DNA from: Amaurobius ferox
Taxonomy: Eukaryota; Arthropoda; Arachnida; Araneae; Amaurobiidae
Direction: 5' to 3'
NCBI GenBank assembly: GCA_951213105.1
Contig: OX578137.1
Span: 81,055,910-81,119,909 of the forward strand
DNA length: 64,000 nt
Shown here one piece after another: positions 1-11,434 of the stretch; the first letter of the stretch is position 1; every line of letters begins with the position of its first letter. The position numbers and the translations under genes are program-made. The notes beneath the pieces are model-generated. The model ran no database searches, was not told where the DNA came from, and saw only the letters and a program-made list of their open reading frames with translations.

Positions 1-614
1 ATTAATGGGATTGGTCTTATTCGTTTCATCGCTAAAAATTACGTATAAAGCAATAAAACAAGCATTCAAATGATACATTTGAGTATTCGTAATCTTTTCT
101 TTTAGATTTTCGCGATTTTTGAGGACCATTTCGTAAAAAAGGCAAGTTGTTTTTCCCGAACCATACTAAAATTTATTCAGACCTATAGTAACCCACAAGT
201 AGCTTATCTACTAAATTTTGTGAAAAAGGGTCAGTTAATTGTTTAGCTAGAGTCGATATATACGATTTTCGCCGGCCGTTTTGCAGAAAAGGCAGATTCT
301 TTTATTCCGAATTGGACCAAAATCTAATCAGTGCCAGAGTAACAAATAAGTGTTTACCTATAAAATTTTAATGAAATTTGGTCAATTAGATTCTGAGTTA
401 GAGTGGATAGATACTTTGAACAGACAGACGCATAAACACACACATAGACACACCCACAAACAGACACATGTACAGATACACACACACACACACACACACA
501 CAAACGTCACGATAAAAATAGTTTTTCATGTTGTGGAGATCCCAAAACGTGTAGATCCGTCGAAAACTCAGTTCAATACTTTTCCTATATATTACCATGT
601 GTTGCAGGGAAAGT
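1..614 (+). mobile_element. Helentron-like family A element, 5'-truncated by the window edge
   Basis: Matches the interior and 3' part of the family A monomers at 33942-36958: the phrase around 'ggtcttattc', the 'gcagaaaaggcagattcttt' block, a CA/CAGA-rich tract at about 420-502, then 'aacgtcacgataaaaatag'. It ends in the family's terminal hairpin (arms near 583 and 605-614, ending GGGAAAGT). The short reading frames over the CA-rich tract are low-complexity and recur in every copy, so I do not treat them as genes. Classification as a rolling-circle (Helentron/HINE) derivative is inference from the hairpin, the central microsatellite and the lack of a transposase frame. Confidence 0.6.
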
Positions 615-1391
615 AAAAAAAAATGTTACGATATTTTTACATTTTGCGATCAGACCTTAAAATGTATATTTCTGAAATTTTACATACAGACGAATATGAG
701 TAGACGGACTTATGATTTGCTGTGCTTGTTTCTGGTTACGCGTTGTAAATTAATATTTTACAGCTCGATTTTTTTATTAAACGACTTTGTATAAATATTG
801 AGTGTAATCCACCCTTCTTCTGTTATAAAGAATTATCTGACGATAATTCATCTAATCCTCTGAAACTAAAACCTGGATAACTTAATCTGAAACTCTGACT
901 TTGAATCTGAAACTTAAATCTGTCATATTTTATTTGGATATATCTGCCACATATTTTATGGATCATATTTTATTTTATATTTAGTGCAAATTACAGACAA
1001 GAGCCTTTTCTGAAAGTGATCTGATAAAAATTGCACGTCTTGTGCCCCAATTGTTGATATCCCTTGTTCGTCATTAGTTCCTCTTAAATCTAAATTCGTC
1101 TAATGTGCTTCGAATACTGCTATATACAGTTATTAAATTAACTGGCATAAAAATCATCCGATTTTGCCATAACTTCCATAATGTAATACTTGTATATAGT
1201 TCAATATTGCACAGTTGGTAACCATTGATAAAAGAAGTTGGATTAAAAGTGCGTTATCTCTTGGGCAAAAACCGTTGCGAAGATATATCAGACAATAAGT
1301 CATCTGAAGCACACATGATTTTCATGATTTTTTTTTATTTGATGTATCTGAAAATCTCACTATAGATACATTACGTAGAAATTGCGTTATA
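615..1391. other. AT-rich DNA, nothing recognised
   Basis: No coding-like frame, tRNA-like box or inverted repeat was seen between the end of the family A copy and the TA that precedes the mariner-type inverted terminus at 1392. Confidence 0.5.
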
Positions 1392-1685
1392 CAGGATGAT
1401 TAAAAAGATTGGCCAAACTGTACGAGGTGGTAGTATATACCACACCAAGCATTTTTTGTCATAGGTAACCAGGTCTGAAATGAAACGTAAAGGCGTTACA
1501 GGGCGCTTACTCGATGGGAAGCGACTGCTGAGCAAATTTAAAAGTGTCATTCTGGATGAAGAAGAAAACCACGTATGCAAATTTCAGTTAGGAAAGAAGA
1601 ATCACCCTTATGCAAATTTTCGTAACACCGAATATACGGTCTTATCAGTTTACAGAATTTATTCGGAGCTCAAACTTTTGAAACG

Positions 1686-2091
1686 ATGGGAGAATTTACA
1701 AATAGGAAAAGAGGCGATTTGTATTTCATCTATGGAGCTACAAATAGGAATGGCCTAGAGGCACAACGGCAGTACGGTGAAAGTTTCTCCCATAGGCGGT
1801 TGCCACATCATAAAACGTTCGAACGCTTGCATCGGCAGCTCAGTGAATTGGGATCCTTTCTCGTTGCCAGATCCGATGCAGCTCGTGTAAGGAATGCTAG
1901 AAAGTTAAGTATGAAACAGGCGATTCTGGACACAGTACCAGTTCTGAAGGGGAACTCATCGCCAGAATTTTGGTCTCTGTTGCTGAAGTGCGCGGCATGC
2001 CTGGTCTATTCCAGAGAGTTGACAAAACACTGGATCGCCGCTGTGAGACGTGCATTCAGGTTATAGGTCGATATTTTGAGCCACTACTGTA
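1686..2091 (+). pseudogene. DUF4817-type mariner transposase, N- and C-terminal ends only
   Basis: The frame starting at 1686 (MGEFTNRKRGDLYFIYGAT) is the helix-turn-helix DUF4817 domain common in arthropod mariner-like transposases: 'F-N-x-x-x-D-x-x-F-x-Y-G-A' is followed by RRLPHHKTFERLHRQL, which matches the family's 'NRR-P-H-x-T-F' block. After about residue 80 the frame leaves the family. From about 1990 a different frame reads PGLFQRVDKTLDRRCETCIQ and ends at a stop near 2091, which is the family's extreme C-terminus. The whole DDE/D catalytic region between them is missing, so this is a deletion derivative that cannot make active enzyme. A frameshift separates the two pieces. Family assignment is by recognition and is firm for the N-terminal block. 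Confidence 0.7.
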
Positions 2092-2127
2092 ATAATTGTT
2101 TATGAAATATAATTTTATAACTTCTAA

Positions 2128-3278
2128 CAAGGGAAGATTTTGCAATAGTTCTCTCGGATTGCAATCTTTCATGTCTTATCTTGTAAAGGACCATGAATAA
2201 TGATAAAACGCCACGGCTTTCATCTGCTAAGTGATAGGGGGCGCCACAATAACAATCTGAAGTTGTCATGCAAACGTGCTCTACTGACGTGTATTATTTA
2301 CATTTTAGTGTGAAAATATTATCTCCTTTTCAGTTATTATTATTATTAAATAATTCCTGAAAAACAACAAAATATGCACAGCCGTTAAACTGTTACTTCT
2401 TCAATCCTTATAAGGCATTTGTAAAACGTATCGAAGATTACTTAAAAATTCGAGCTGCATAGAATGAAGGGGTCCATATTGAAGACATCGATGAATTTTG
2501 AACCAACATCGATGAAGAGGTCAACAAAAAGTTATATGACAGATTATTTATTTTAAAAATGCATTCATTTGTGTACAATTAACTTCGTGCTGATAAGTTT
2601 CAAGATATGGTAATATATTCTTGGAAAAAAGCTGGATATTCTGTTGAAAAACACATTACAAAATTTAACAAGGTAATGGCAACTGTATGTAAAATTGGTT
2701 CAGCAACTTGTTTCATTGTAAATTGCAATGATTATTCATTTGTTAAATGTGCACATTGTAACGTTTTCATTTGTATTGATCATACATTTAATCATTCCCA
2801 TCCATAATTTCAAACTTAATAATTTAAATCATTCATTATTTTACCAATTTCATTTGCTTTGACTTTCATTGTAATACAGTCAATAGTTTTGTTGATTAGT
2901 TTAGTTTTGGTTTCCAAAAATTTCAGCCTTTGTCTTTGTTGTGTTTGATCAACCTTTACGATCATGTCTTGACAGTTATTTAGCTAATTAATAAGATATA
3001 AATTATATTAGTAATAAATTTATCGTTTACTACTTACCATTATTGTCCATTTTATTTCAAAATAATAATAATAATTGAAAAGGATAATATTTTCACACTA
3101 AAATGTAAATAATACACGTCAGTAGAGCACGTTTGCATGATAACTTCAGATTGTTATTGTGGCGCCCCCTATCACTTAGCAGATGAAAGCCGTGGCGTTT
3201 TATCATTATTCATGGTCCTTTACAAGATAGGACATGAAATATTGCAATCCGAGAGAACTATTGCAAAGCCTTCCCTTG
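2128..3278. mobile_element. Nested DNA transposon with ~219-bp terminal inverted repeats and a TAA target duplication
   Basis: 2128-2346 and 3060-3278 are reverse complements with only a few differences. Both arms translate to the same near-identical peptide (…SDCYCGAPYHLADESRG…), which comes from the inverted repeat and is not a gene. The outermost bases are CAAGGG…CCCTTG, flanked by TAA at 2125-2127 and 3279-3281, a 3-bp duplication. A TAA/TTA duplication suggests the PIF/Harbinger group, but the arms are unusually long for it and I saw no matching transposase, so the superfamily is open. The 714-bp interior holds a Cys/His-rich reading frame at 2607-2807. Confidence 0.7.
2607..2807 (+). 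pseudogene. Cys/His-rich C-terminal fragment inside the nested transposon
   Basis: A 66-residue frame ends in a compact metal-binding pattern: C-x4-C at about residues 34-39, then KCAHCNVFICIDH, which reads C-x2-C-x4-C-x2-H, followed by H-S-H. Short Cys-rich tails of this shape end piggyBac-like and some other DDE transposases, so this is probably the last piece of the nested element's transposase. No catalytic residues can be seen, and the upstream sequence (2400-2600) is AT-rich with stops. I cannot name the family. Confidence 0.4.
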
Positions 3279-3442
3279 TAAGTCATTCTAGTGTTTTCGC
3301 TTCAACCTCATCAGTTTCACAATTAAGCGCCTTCTGACGGCTTTGCGTTTCATTCTGACCCAAAAAACTATTACGAAAAATGCTTGGTTTGGTGTGTATT
3401 ACTACCTTTTAAAGTTTGGCCAATCTTTTTTCAGTCACCCTG

Positions 3443-3869
3443 TATATGCCAGCAACTATTGTACTATTTCCACAACAATTATTACCAATGTATTGTGAAT
3501 ATATAAAAGTCCAATGTATTGTAAAAGAACATTTTGAAAAGTAGAAAATTTTTTCCCATGAAAAGTATTTATTTTATCTCATAAAATTGAAATATATTCC
3601 TAGGTTCATATTGATTCCTACGAGCACCTACTTAAAATCATAACTGCTTATTAAAATTTCATTTCCCAGAACTGCCATAATCAGAGTTATTTACAATGAA
3701 GTATATATACTTTAATGCATCCAGTTTTATTGTACTTCATATAAGTTCATTATTGTTAATCAAATCAGTGATCTCCAAAATATATAAAATATATCTCATA
3801 AAAACATATAAATTATATCTCATAAAATTAAAAACAAAACAAAAAACTATTGTGAAATAAGTTAACTTT
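3443..3869. other. AT-rich DNA, nothing recognised
   Basis: No coding-like frame or structured repeat was seen between the mariner-type element and the family B fragment. Confidence 0.5.
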
Positions 3870-4455
3870 TCATAAGTAATAATATGCAACCAATTTCTTA
3901 ACATTATTCTGGTGGATCAGGTTCGTTGTATTCACGAGAAAAAATACTTTGGGTGATAGTTTTATATATTGACGATTGACAACTCATTTGCAAAAAAGTT
4001 TTTCTCTCCATTTATCTGTAATGATTGGGGATAAATGTGACAAATGTTTCGACTAATTTAGCAAAATATCGCCACCTTGGCAATATAATATTTCATATCC
4101 GATTGATGAAAATATCGCCGAAATTGCAAAAATGACTCTAAATTCAATAAATGTATGCAGAGTTGATGATTTAATGATTAAAATGCATATATCAATACAA
4201 ATTGACTATGTTTCTTATTGGGGATACAATCAATATTGATAATTATCAATTTAGAGTTGCACAAAATATAATTTAATTGGGTATTTCGAAATAGTTTTAC
4301 AAATTGGCATGCGGTAAAACGTCAGATGTACAATTAATTCAACGTTAAATATATTGTGCCGTGAAACTTATACATCATTTTTTCACTGTGAAAGAAGTAA
4401 ACCCAATGCATGATATAAGGAAACTCACGTGCCGCCCACATCAGATTTTCATAAT
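3870..4455 (-). mobile_element. Helentron-like family B fragment (5' part)
   Basis: Aligns with 15385-15828 of the near-complete family B copy: shared blocks 'ttcgttgtattcacgagaa', 'actttgggtgatagtttt', 'cgccaccttggc' and, at 4409-4452, a degenerate 5' end on the minus strand (CCCACATCAGATTTT on the plus strand). The microsatellite and 3' hairpin are missing, so the copy is truncated on its left side. An open frame at 4361-4546 crosses this end and looks spurious. Confidence 0.6.
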
Positions 4456-5630
4456 ATACGATAACATCTGTCATTATGTAAAAAAATATTTATTAAATTA
4501 TTCAAAATATTTCCAGAGGTATTTGTACAATTATTCATCCATTTGATTTAATTCAAATAAAATCTTTGTTCAGAAATATTTACAGAACAAATAAAGCACT
4601 GAAAAAATTGATATCGGTTTAATATAACTCAAATTTTTTATATGGACTCATTAAGAGCACATTTAAAAGTCGAATATCTCTATAAGTTTTCTTGCAAATA
4701 CCACAAGGCATATTTGCCAATTACAATGTGAAAAACATCCCCTAGATGGCGCAACTGGGCTAATACTTGGTCAAATTCTGTAAGATCTGTAATTTTAGTT
4801 GAAACAAAATGAAAAATTATCACTTGAAAATTGCAAAAAAATTCGCACAGCATATATCTTTTAATATAAAATATGGTGAACTAATACAGGAAACATGAAG
4901 TTAAAACTGAATAAGGTTAAAAGTAATAGTTTCAAAACCATGGAGGGAATATCTATTATTTAATTCAAAGAGTATTTATTAGGGGTCGTGATATTTGAAT
5001 TTCTAAATGCAGGTAAAGTTTAATTAATTACTAGTGACAACCCAGCGATGGTTACTTTATCTGATATTTAAAAGAAATATAATGCAGCGTTACAGATAAT
5101 AACAAAATCAGTTTTAGAAGACAAAATTTTTAAAATACACAAACATTATAAATCATATTTCTTCTTTTTCAATTAAATTGCTAAAAATCATCAATCGATA
5201 ACTTAGACTTCTGTATTCATCACATAAGTTTAAACTATTTATTAATAATGAAAAATAAATTAACCTCTATAATCAATAAAAAAAGTTATTCTTAATCTAT
5301 ATGTATTTATGTTTTCTATATTTTACTACAAGCTTAGAGTGATCCAACATACTTCATCCATGACCATAAGCTAAAGTATTTTCAGAGCTGTGCCGTGGGA
5401 AGCAGCTGTCTGAGCGACTGATTTTATATTTTTCTTACTTCCATTCAAATTAGCTACGAAATTATAAAAGATAAATATAAACAGTAAATGATATAAATAT
5501 ACGAGTATGTTTGGAAATTTAGTTTCGGAATATATATATATTTATTTAAAACGCTCTTATTGTTTTCGAGTAATCATCTTGTCAAATTGAAGAAGATTAA
5601 TAAATTTTCGTCATCCAGGTTTGCAATGCT

Positions 5631-5661
<31 letters not shown>

Positions 5662-6923
5662 CAACAACTAAAAGTTCTTGTTTTGAACAATAACCAAGAA
5701 TTTGTAGCTATTTGATTATTCTACAAGCGTATATAATTAGATATTGAATATAGCACCTTGTCTTTGATGTATAGTGGTTATAATTTTCATATTTTAGTAT
5801 TTTAACCTTTTAACCTGGGTTTTCTAATGGCTGGGAAGCATTATTCCAGAGTGTGAACTACCTCAGTACTCTTCTTTCATATCACACGTCAAACGTCGTT
5901 TTATCGCCAGTCCCGATACGCTATTCTGACAACTCCTGCAAGATCGGAGAGAAATACAAATTGTTTTTAATAAATGATACTGTTTTTGAAGACCGATGAT
6001 TTCATTGCGTATCCGAATAACATTATATATATATGTATTCGATTATTTACATTATTTATTATGAATTATTTTCTGCTTTTTAAAGTAATACTATGAGAAT
6101 ACATGCATTTAATAAGTGCAGACAAATTGTTTGAAATTAGTTTAAGAACTATTCTATACAAACATATAATTTATTATTTGAATAAAACTATTATAAGTGA
6201 GATTTCATAGAAAGTGTAAGACTCGTATATTGTTCAGTACTTATACATAGTCCTGGCCCCAGAACGTACCTCCGTAAAAATGTTGTTGTCCAGAGAATTT
6301 TATTTTTGATTAATGTTCTTGGATTATTAGAGAAGTAATTTAGCTTGGGTAGATATTGCTAATCCGGGTCGAATATTTCTGGACGACACATTTTAAAAAT
6401 AGCGGAAGGTTTACAGTGATGATGTAATATCTCAGGAACCAGAAGACCTATATTCTTCGTTTTTATATCAAAACGTAGGGTTTGGGGGTCAAGTAATCTT
6501 ATAGAGACAGAAAATAACTCATCAGAGCAACCTGTTCGCCATTTTCCAAAATGGCGACTATAATAGAGGAAGAAGAGACATATACAGAAATAAAACAAAT
6601 AATTATATTTTTATTCCCTTTATCCACACACCAAACAATGTTTATGATCTGAATACGAAAAAAAATGTTCATCACTTCTGTTTTCGATACATCTTTATAA
6701 TTCATTTTATTTATTTGTTTCGGCAATCGCTCGTGGCACATTTGCAGAATGTTGAACATTTGAGAAAAGCATATCGACAGGGACATCTTTTTGTACCACA
6801 GTTTTTGCAAGCCTATGTACATGTGAGTTCTGTGGTCTGCGTAGGTTTTAGCACACCATCAACATCTTTCCAACCAAATTCACAAAGGTCTTTCTCTATG
6901 TATGCGCGATCCAAAACATTTAC
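4456..6923. other. AT-rich DNA without a recognised gene
   Basis: I see only weak signals. About 5564-5640 ('atcatcttgtcaaattgaag' … 'tttgcaatgct') is a diverged copy of 63384-63460. The frames at 6359-6822 on the minus strand overlap one another and resemble no family. 'cccctagatggcgcaa' near 4740 is the kind of short block often left by old transposons. Confidence 0.45.
5631..5656. repeat. (TA)n microsatellite
   Basis: Pure TA dinucleotide run of about 13 units. Confidence 0.9.
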
Positions 6924-6937
6924 ACATCTCCTGATCA

Positions 6938-7206
6938 GGGGCGCGGTATCCCATTGGTTAGCGCGCTGGAGTTGCACTTGGTTGGCCCGGGTTCGATTCC
7001 AGCCGCCGTGTTCATGCGGAGTACGATCACGTTAAACATGTGGGTCCGAAAGTCCTTCCGAGAGGTTGGTGGTAGGGGAAGGAGGGTACGGTCCCTGTGG
7101 ATGCGTCCCCCACTGGGTTCCGGTCTAAATTGGGTGGCACTTCCCGCCGTCCAAACAGTTACCTTACACATTTCTGGTAGGTCGGACGGTCTGGGTTTCA
7201 ACAACA
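6938..7206 (+). mobile_element. SINE-A, tRNA-headed, with perfect 14-bp target-site duplication
   Basis: The head GGGGCGCGGTATCCCATTGG is followed by an A-box-like TGGTTAGCGCGCTGG and a textbook B box, GGTTCGATTCC, at about 6990-7000, so an RNA polymerase III internal promoter is present. A conserved 3' body follows ('ttcatgcggagtacgatcac' … 'ccgtccaaacagttacctta'), ending in an AAC-rich tail. 'acatctcctgatca' occurs immediately before (6924-6937) and after (7207-7220), an exact 14-bp duplication that marks LINE-mediated retroposition and a fairly young insertion. Related copies lie at 18430, 29986 and 60891. Confidence 0.9.
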
Positions 7207-7257
7207 ACATCTCCTGATCAAGTAGAATGCCCCTTTAATGTGCCCATGCACAGAATA

Positions 7258-9257
7258 TTACGTCGGTAGAAGGTCAGTTAATGGAACTGAGCTCTTGAAT
7301 TCATTGTACCGAAGATCGTCAAATGTGTCACAGGCAGAACTCGTTTTCTGCACACGTACGTGATACTTTTCTACGTCTTTAAAGTTACATTCTTCTGTCT
7401 CAGTAAAATCTTTTAAAAATTTTACAGGGTCAGCAGTTAAAGCTCCAAGCTTTGTACCAGTTTTGCTCATTCTGTCTTCACCCGTAAGAATATGTGCTTT
7501 TGGACATCTCTAGATCAAGTTTCGTTTCCTGAACATGAAGCGGGAAGAAGTGTCTATTCTCTCCTGTTCCGTAACGTAGCCATAACTCTGACAACCCTTG
7601 ACTCGTGAACATTGCAATAAATCTACGTAGCACAATAAGAACATCTGTGTTATTTGACAGTACAATGACTCTATCAGAACCATTTCGAACAGCCCATTGA
7701 ACATGTGGCACAACACGAAGGTCAGCTTCCTCCATTTCTGTCAAGTTCAAGTTCTTGAACAATATGGCCCACACCTTTTGAATATAACTCTACAGGCACG
7801 AATTCCTCATTGATAGACATTCCCCTTGCAATAATTGGAAATTCAGTGTTCGCTGAAGCATCAACAATGTTTTGACGAGTTAACATCTCCAAGTTCATCT
7901 TATTTGACGTGATTTGACGTTCAAAGATATCTATTAAACGTTTCTTTATATCGTTATTTACATAATGTTTTGTTGCGAAGTTATGTAATCGCAAAGACTT
8001 AGTCATTTCAAAAGGGTTACCTTGCTACTGCATGAAATGAAGAAGGTTGTCAACATTTTTTTTAAAACGCTCTCCTCTCTTTCCCATAAGTTCGTGGTAA
8101 GGAACAGTTTCATGATTTTCCATTAATTGATTATGATTATCCATTATGATGGTCCATTAACTGATGGTCCATTAATTAACAACGATTCCCTAGGAGCTTT
8201 TTTGTGATCTTTGGATCGTCTGTTCCAGTTTCGTATCTGGAGTCACAGCATAGAACATTCCTTCTCTGTGTTTCACCACAAAATGCCTTTGGATGAATTT
8301 TTTGTAGAGGTATAGTTTTTCCACCTATAGCTTCTTTGCTCTTTCCAAATACCAGCACCCATATCTCAAGTAGTTTATGCAATCGAATTCGCGAAAAACA
8401 GTAATCAGTGACTCCAAAGTCTTCACATGCAACCCCCAATCACCTTCCCGATCCACATGTACCACATTTTTCACCAGAGATATGATGTATAAAACGCTTC
8501 CACAATGCTTGCAAAGTTCTGATTTTTTTTCACAATTTTGACAACTCGTCGAACATGGTTTTCAGATTTTCTGATTTTGATCTAAGTGCATTGAACATTG
8601 CCTGGCTTTGAATTATGTCTTTTGAATAAAGTGCACTCTGTGTCTTGATCACTTCTGAGAAAAAAGATGCAAAACCTACTTTGTCATTCTTGTCCTAGAA
8701 AGCATTCCACGCAATGTTTCTATAGCCTCTGATATGATAAGCATACCTTGTAACGAGCGAACATAATGAGCCCCATTCAACAGTGACTGGATAATTTTGC
8801 TTCCAAAGATTTCAGCCTCAATAAGTGACTCTTCTATGCCACTTCCTCTGAGATAACTTCCTGCACACAGCAAGGCATTTTTTGCCATGTGAAAAACACC
8901 CATCATTGGATAAAGATCATCATATTCTACAGGATTGCTCATAAAAATGTCGGTTACAATACGGAAAACAATTTCATCACAGAAAAGTGGCAGAATGAGT
9001 TGTTCTTCAAGCTGAGCACGAACATTTTGGAATTTTTTTAGAGCTGCATATACCGTCGCGTAGTTTGTCACTGGATATGGTATTACTTGTAAAAATCCAA
9101 CCTTCTTCAGTGGGTCATTATTCTTGGAGATCAAAGCATGGATTCCAGCGTAAGGAGGAATTGTTTTATTCTTCATCTTGTAGTCCGCACCGAATAAATT
9201 AAATAACTTAATATTTTCAAGCGAAGTGTTTGGTCGGAATATCCAGAAGAAATCCTG
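7258..9257 (-). pseudogene. Broken gene of an uncharacterised family with a PIN/XPG-like nuclease-type region
   Basis: Five collinear minus-strand blocks belong to one protein: 9176-8676 (166 aa, VGFLQVIPYPVTNYATVYAA … FCDEIVFRI … SYLRGSG), 8439-8176, 8006-7722, 7774-7478 (EEADLRVVPHVQWA, SNNTDVLIVL, LWLRYGTGEN) and 7470-7258 (TGTKLGALTADPVKFLKDF, DTFDDLRYN). The 'EEADLR…VLSN-TDV' and 'TG-D--SK-GTK-AAL' blocks belong to a family repeated in many invertebrate genomes with no settled function. The acidic residues recall PIN/XPG-like nucleases, but that is inference. Frameshifts fall near 7750 and 7475, there is a gap at 8010-8175, and the normally Cys-containing TGCD block reads TGED. The frame stays open upstream of 9176 to about 9257, where 'ttggcag' could be a splice acceptor. 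It is probably a dead copy spread by transposition. Confidence 0.65.
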
Positions 9258-10610
9258 CCAAAACTAAAAGTGATAACTTATTGAAATATAATGGCATTTT
9301 ATTTTACAAAATGTTATTCACGCAAAACCATTTCGGCTCCATCGGACTGAAGCCACCGTCGATTTTTTCTTGCGATTTAGGACAATAAACTCTTAATTTA
9401 GTACACACATTTTTTTCAATGCTTATTCTATTAATAAATTTATTTAAAATGCATTCTTGCATTCTTAACTTTTGATAATCATTAATTGTTTTTCATTATT
9501 TGTTATATTTTTAATTTAGATGTGTTTATCATTTATTTTTTTGATTTCCATTTCTTTTATTTTCGCAAATTTTTTAAGTTTCAGATGAATCTATTGTATA
9601 GCATATCCTGACGGTAGATGTATGTTATACTACACATAGTGAAATTTATCAATTTATATAACTACCAGTATTAAGCTTTTATAATTACCTGAATGTGAAC
9701 ATCTTCTTAAAATAATACAAATGCAACTCGTTTTCCCTTTTATAACTGTTGAGTCAAGCTCATTATTCAGATGCATACGCATGCATTCAGGGTTTCTAAG
9801 AAAGCTTTCAAGCACCCAAAACAACTTTAGAGTAAAGGTTCTTAAATGTACACATTAAGCTCATCTACTGTAAATTAACTATGTCCGATTGAAAAAAATT
9901 GTTAGCAGCACCCCTAGCGGATAACTGAAGAAGTTTGGTACACGTATTCGCCAATAAAGATAAATTGAAGAAAAATGTCAACAGAGTTGTAAAGCATTAT
10001 CTAATGGACAGAAATCATTGGTAACACGCAAAATATAAATTTGAAAATTTTATGTGGCCAACAGTCTACAGACGCAAATTCTGTTTCACATTTTATTTAT
10101 TTCATTTTGCGTTAAATTGGGTTTGAGTGCTGAGAATAACATGGATACATTTCTGATATTATATACAATCTGAATTGCCAATGCATCTTTGTTTCATTTA
10201 GCAGATTATTGCATTTTAAAACGTTTTCAGCTCCAAACAATTCTCAAAATCGAAAATATGAAGAGAACGTTCTTCCTAGATTCATGGGATCCGTCTTATT
10301 TGCTTTGCTCTCAAAAATCACGGACAAGTATACATCACGACAAGTATATAATCAATATATTTCAGCAATTTAGTCATTTCAGATTTTTACGAGTTTTGCG
10401 GGCAATTTTGCATAAAAGGATCGGTTATATTTTTCTGATCATGCCAAAATCAGCATTAGGATTATCAAGGGATAAATCTAATAAATTTAAAGAAAATTTA
10501 TCAAGCATTTTTTTTAATTACAGTGAAAAACGTCTTCAGCTACTCAATTTTAAAAAACTTAAACATCTCGAAAATCATCCATCATAGGGTGATAAGGGAC
10601 ATCCTATTCC
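9258..10610. other. AT-rich DNA; one 132-codon frame of unknown meaning
   Basis: Nothing is recognised. The longest frame (10189-10587, plus, 132 aa) starts at a non-ATG codon and is rich in F, I, L, S and K, as expected of AT-rich random sequence. It has no domain, signal peptide or repeat, and I do not call it a gene. The end of this stretch runs into a family A fragment. Confidence 0.45.
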
Positions 10611-10775
10611 TTTTATAGTCAAAAATTACTTATAAAACAAATATTTAATGAATACATTTTTGCATATGCAGTCCTTTATTCCAGATTTTGACGATTTTTG
10701 AGGGGCATTTCGCAAAAAAGGCAACATTTTTTATCACTGAATCTCACCAAAATGTAATCAGCAACCAACAATTAG
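10611..10775 (+). mobile_element. Helentron-like family A fragment
   Basis: 'attacttataaaacaaatat', 'gattttgacgatttttgagg', 'catttcgcaaaaaaggca' and 'accaaaatgtaatcagca' follow the same order as in the full family A monomers. About 165 bp of interior survive, without the microsatellite or ends. Confidence 0.6.
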
Positions 10776-11434
10776 TGTTATAACCTGATAGCAAATGACT
10801 ACTAAAGGTTTGGAAACAGAACATCGGTTATATTCATGATGTGAAATAAATATAATAACGCTATAATTATACATTTTAAAACTAACTATAGTTTGAGCTT
10901 AAAACTAATGTGTTAATGCATGCAGTTAAACTAATTTTTTGAACGTTTTACTTCGAAGGAAGTTCGATAAATATTTCAGATAGCTGCAGGTTAGATATTA
11001 AATACTCGTAGAAGAGTTCTGCCATATCATATCTTATTAAGTTCTAAACATCTACTTTAAAATTTATTAAATATTTGATGCATACAGACTTTGATATGAT
11101 TCATTAAATTTCGCTGGAAATAATCTATATGCAAATTGTCTTGGTCAAATATTTTCGAGACGCAAATTAAGTCTATTCAAAAATTCATTTTAAAATTCAT
11201 ATCTAGCGGAATGCAGAAAGAGTATAAGTGTGCATGAAAGTCTCCAGAATATATGATGGTATTTTAAGGGCTAAAAATATGCATTTAATTTAATATATTT
11301 AAAATCATATTATAAATTAATAAGAGTATACTTTTAAAAAAATACCGTAATACCTATTTAACAAAGGCAAATCATGTAAACAGAAATACTGTATTAAACA
11401 TTGTATGCGCTGTATTACTGTATTAAACATCGAG
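10776..11434. other. AT-rich DNA, nothing recognised
   Basis: No gene, structured repeat or tRNA-like box was seen between the family A fragment and the minisatellite. Confidence 0.5.

Larger units (their letters stand above)
1392..3442 (+). mobile_element. Mariner-type (DUF4817) DNA transposon, internally deleted, with a nested transposon
   Basis: The left end begins CAGGATGATTAAAAAGATTG and the right end, read in reverse, begins CAGGGTGACTGAAAAAAG. Both are flanked outside by TA (1390-1391 and 3443-3444), the target duplication expected of the Tc1/mariner superfamily. Homology between the arms runs over about 100 bp or more (1392-1510 against 3442-3330), including the shared 'ggccaaact' and 'ccaagcattttt' blocks. 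Between the arms lie a decayed transposase (1686-2091) and a second inverted-repeat element (2128-3278) inserted after the transposase stop. The span is 2051 bp, about 900 bp without the nested element. Confidence 0.75.

Noticed and set aside
2084..3337. Two near-identical 60-codon peptides on opposite strands (…SDCYCGAPYHLADESRG…)
   Set aside because: They are the two arms of one terminal inverted repeat read in opposite directions. The similarity is of DNA, not evidence of a gene.
6359..6822. Two overlapping minus-strand frames
   Set aside because: Different frames of the same AT-rich DNA, with no recognisable motif.
10189..10587. 132-codon plus-strand frame
   Set aside because: Non-ATG start, AT-driven composition, no domain and no neighbour support. 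Frames of this length are expected by chance over 64 kb.
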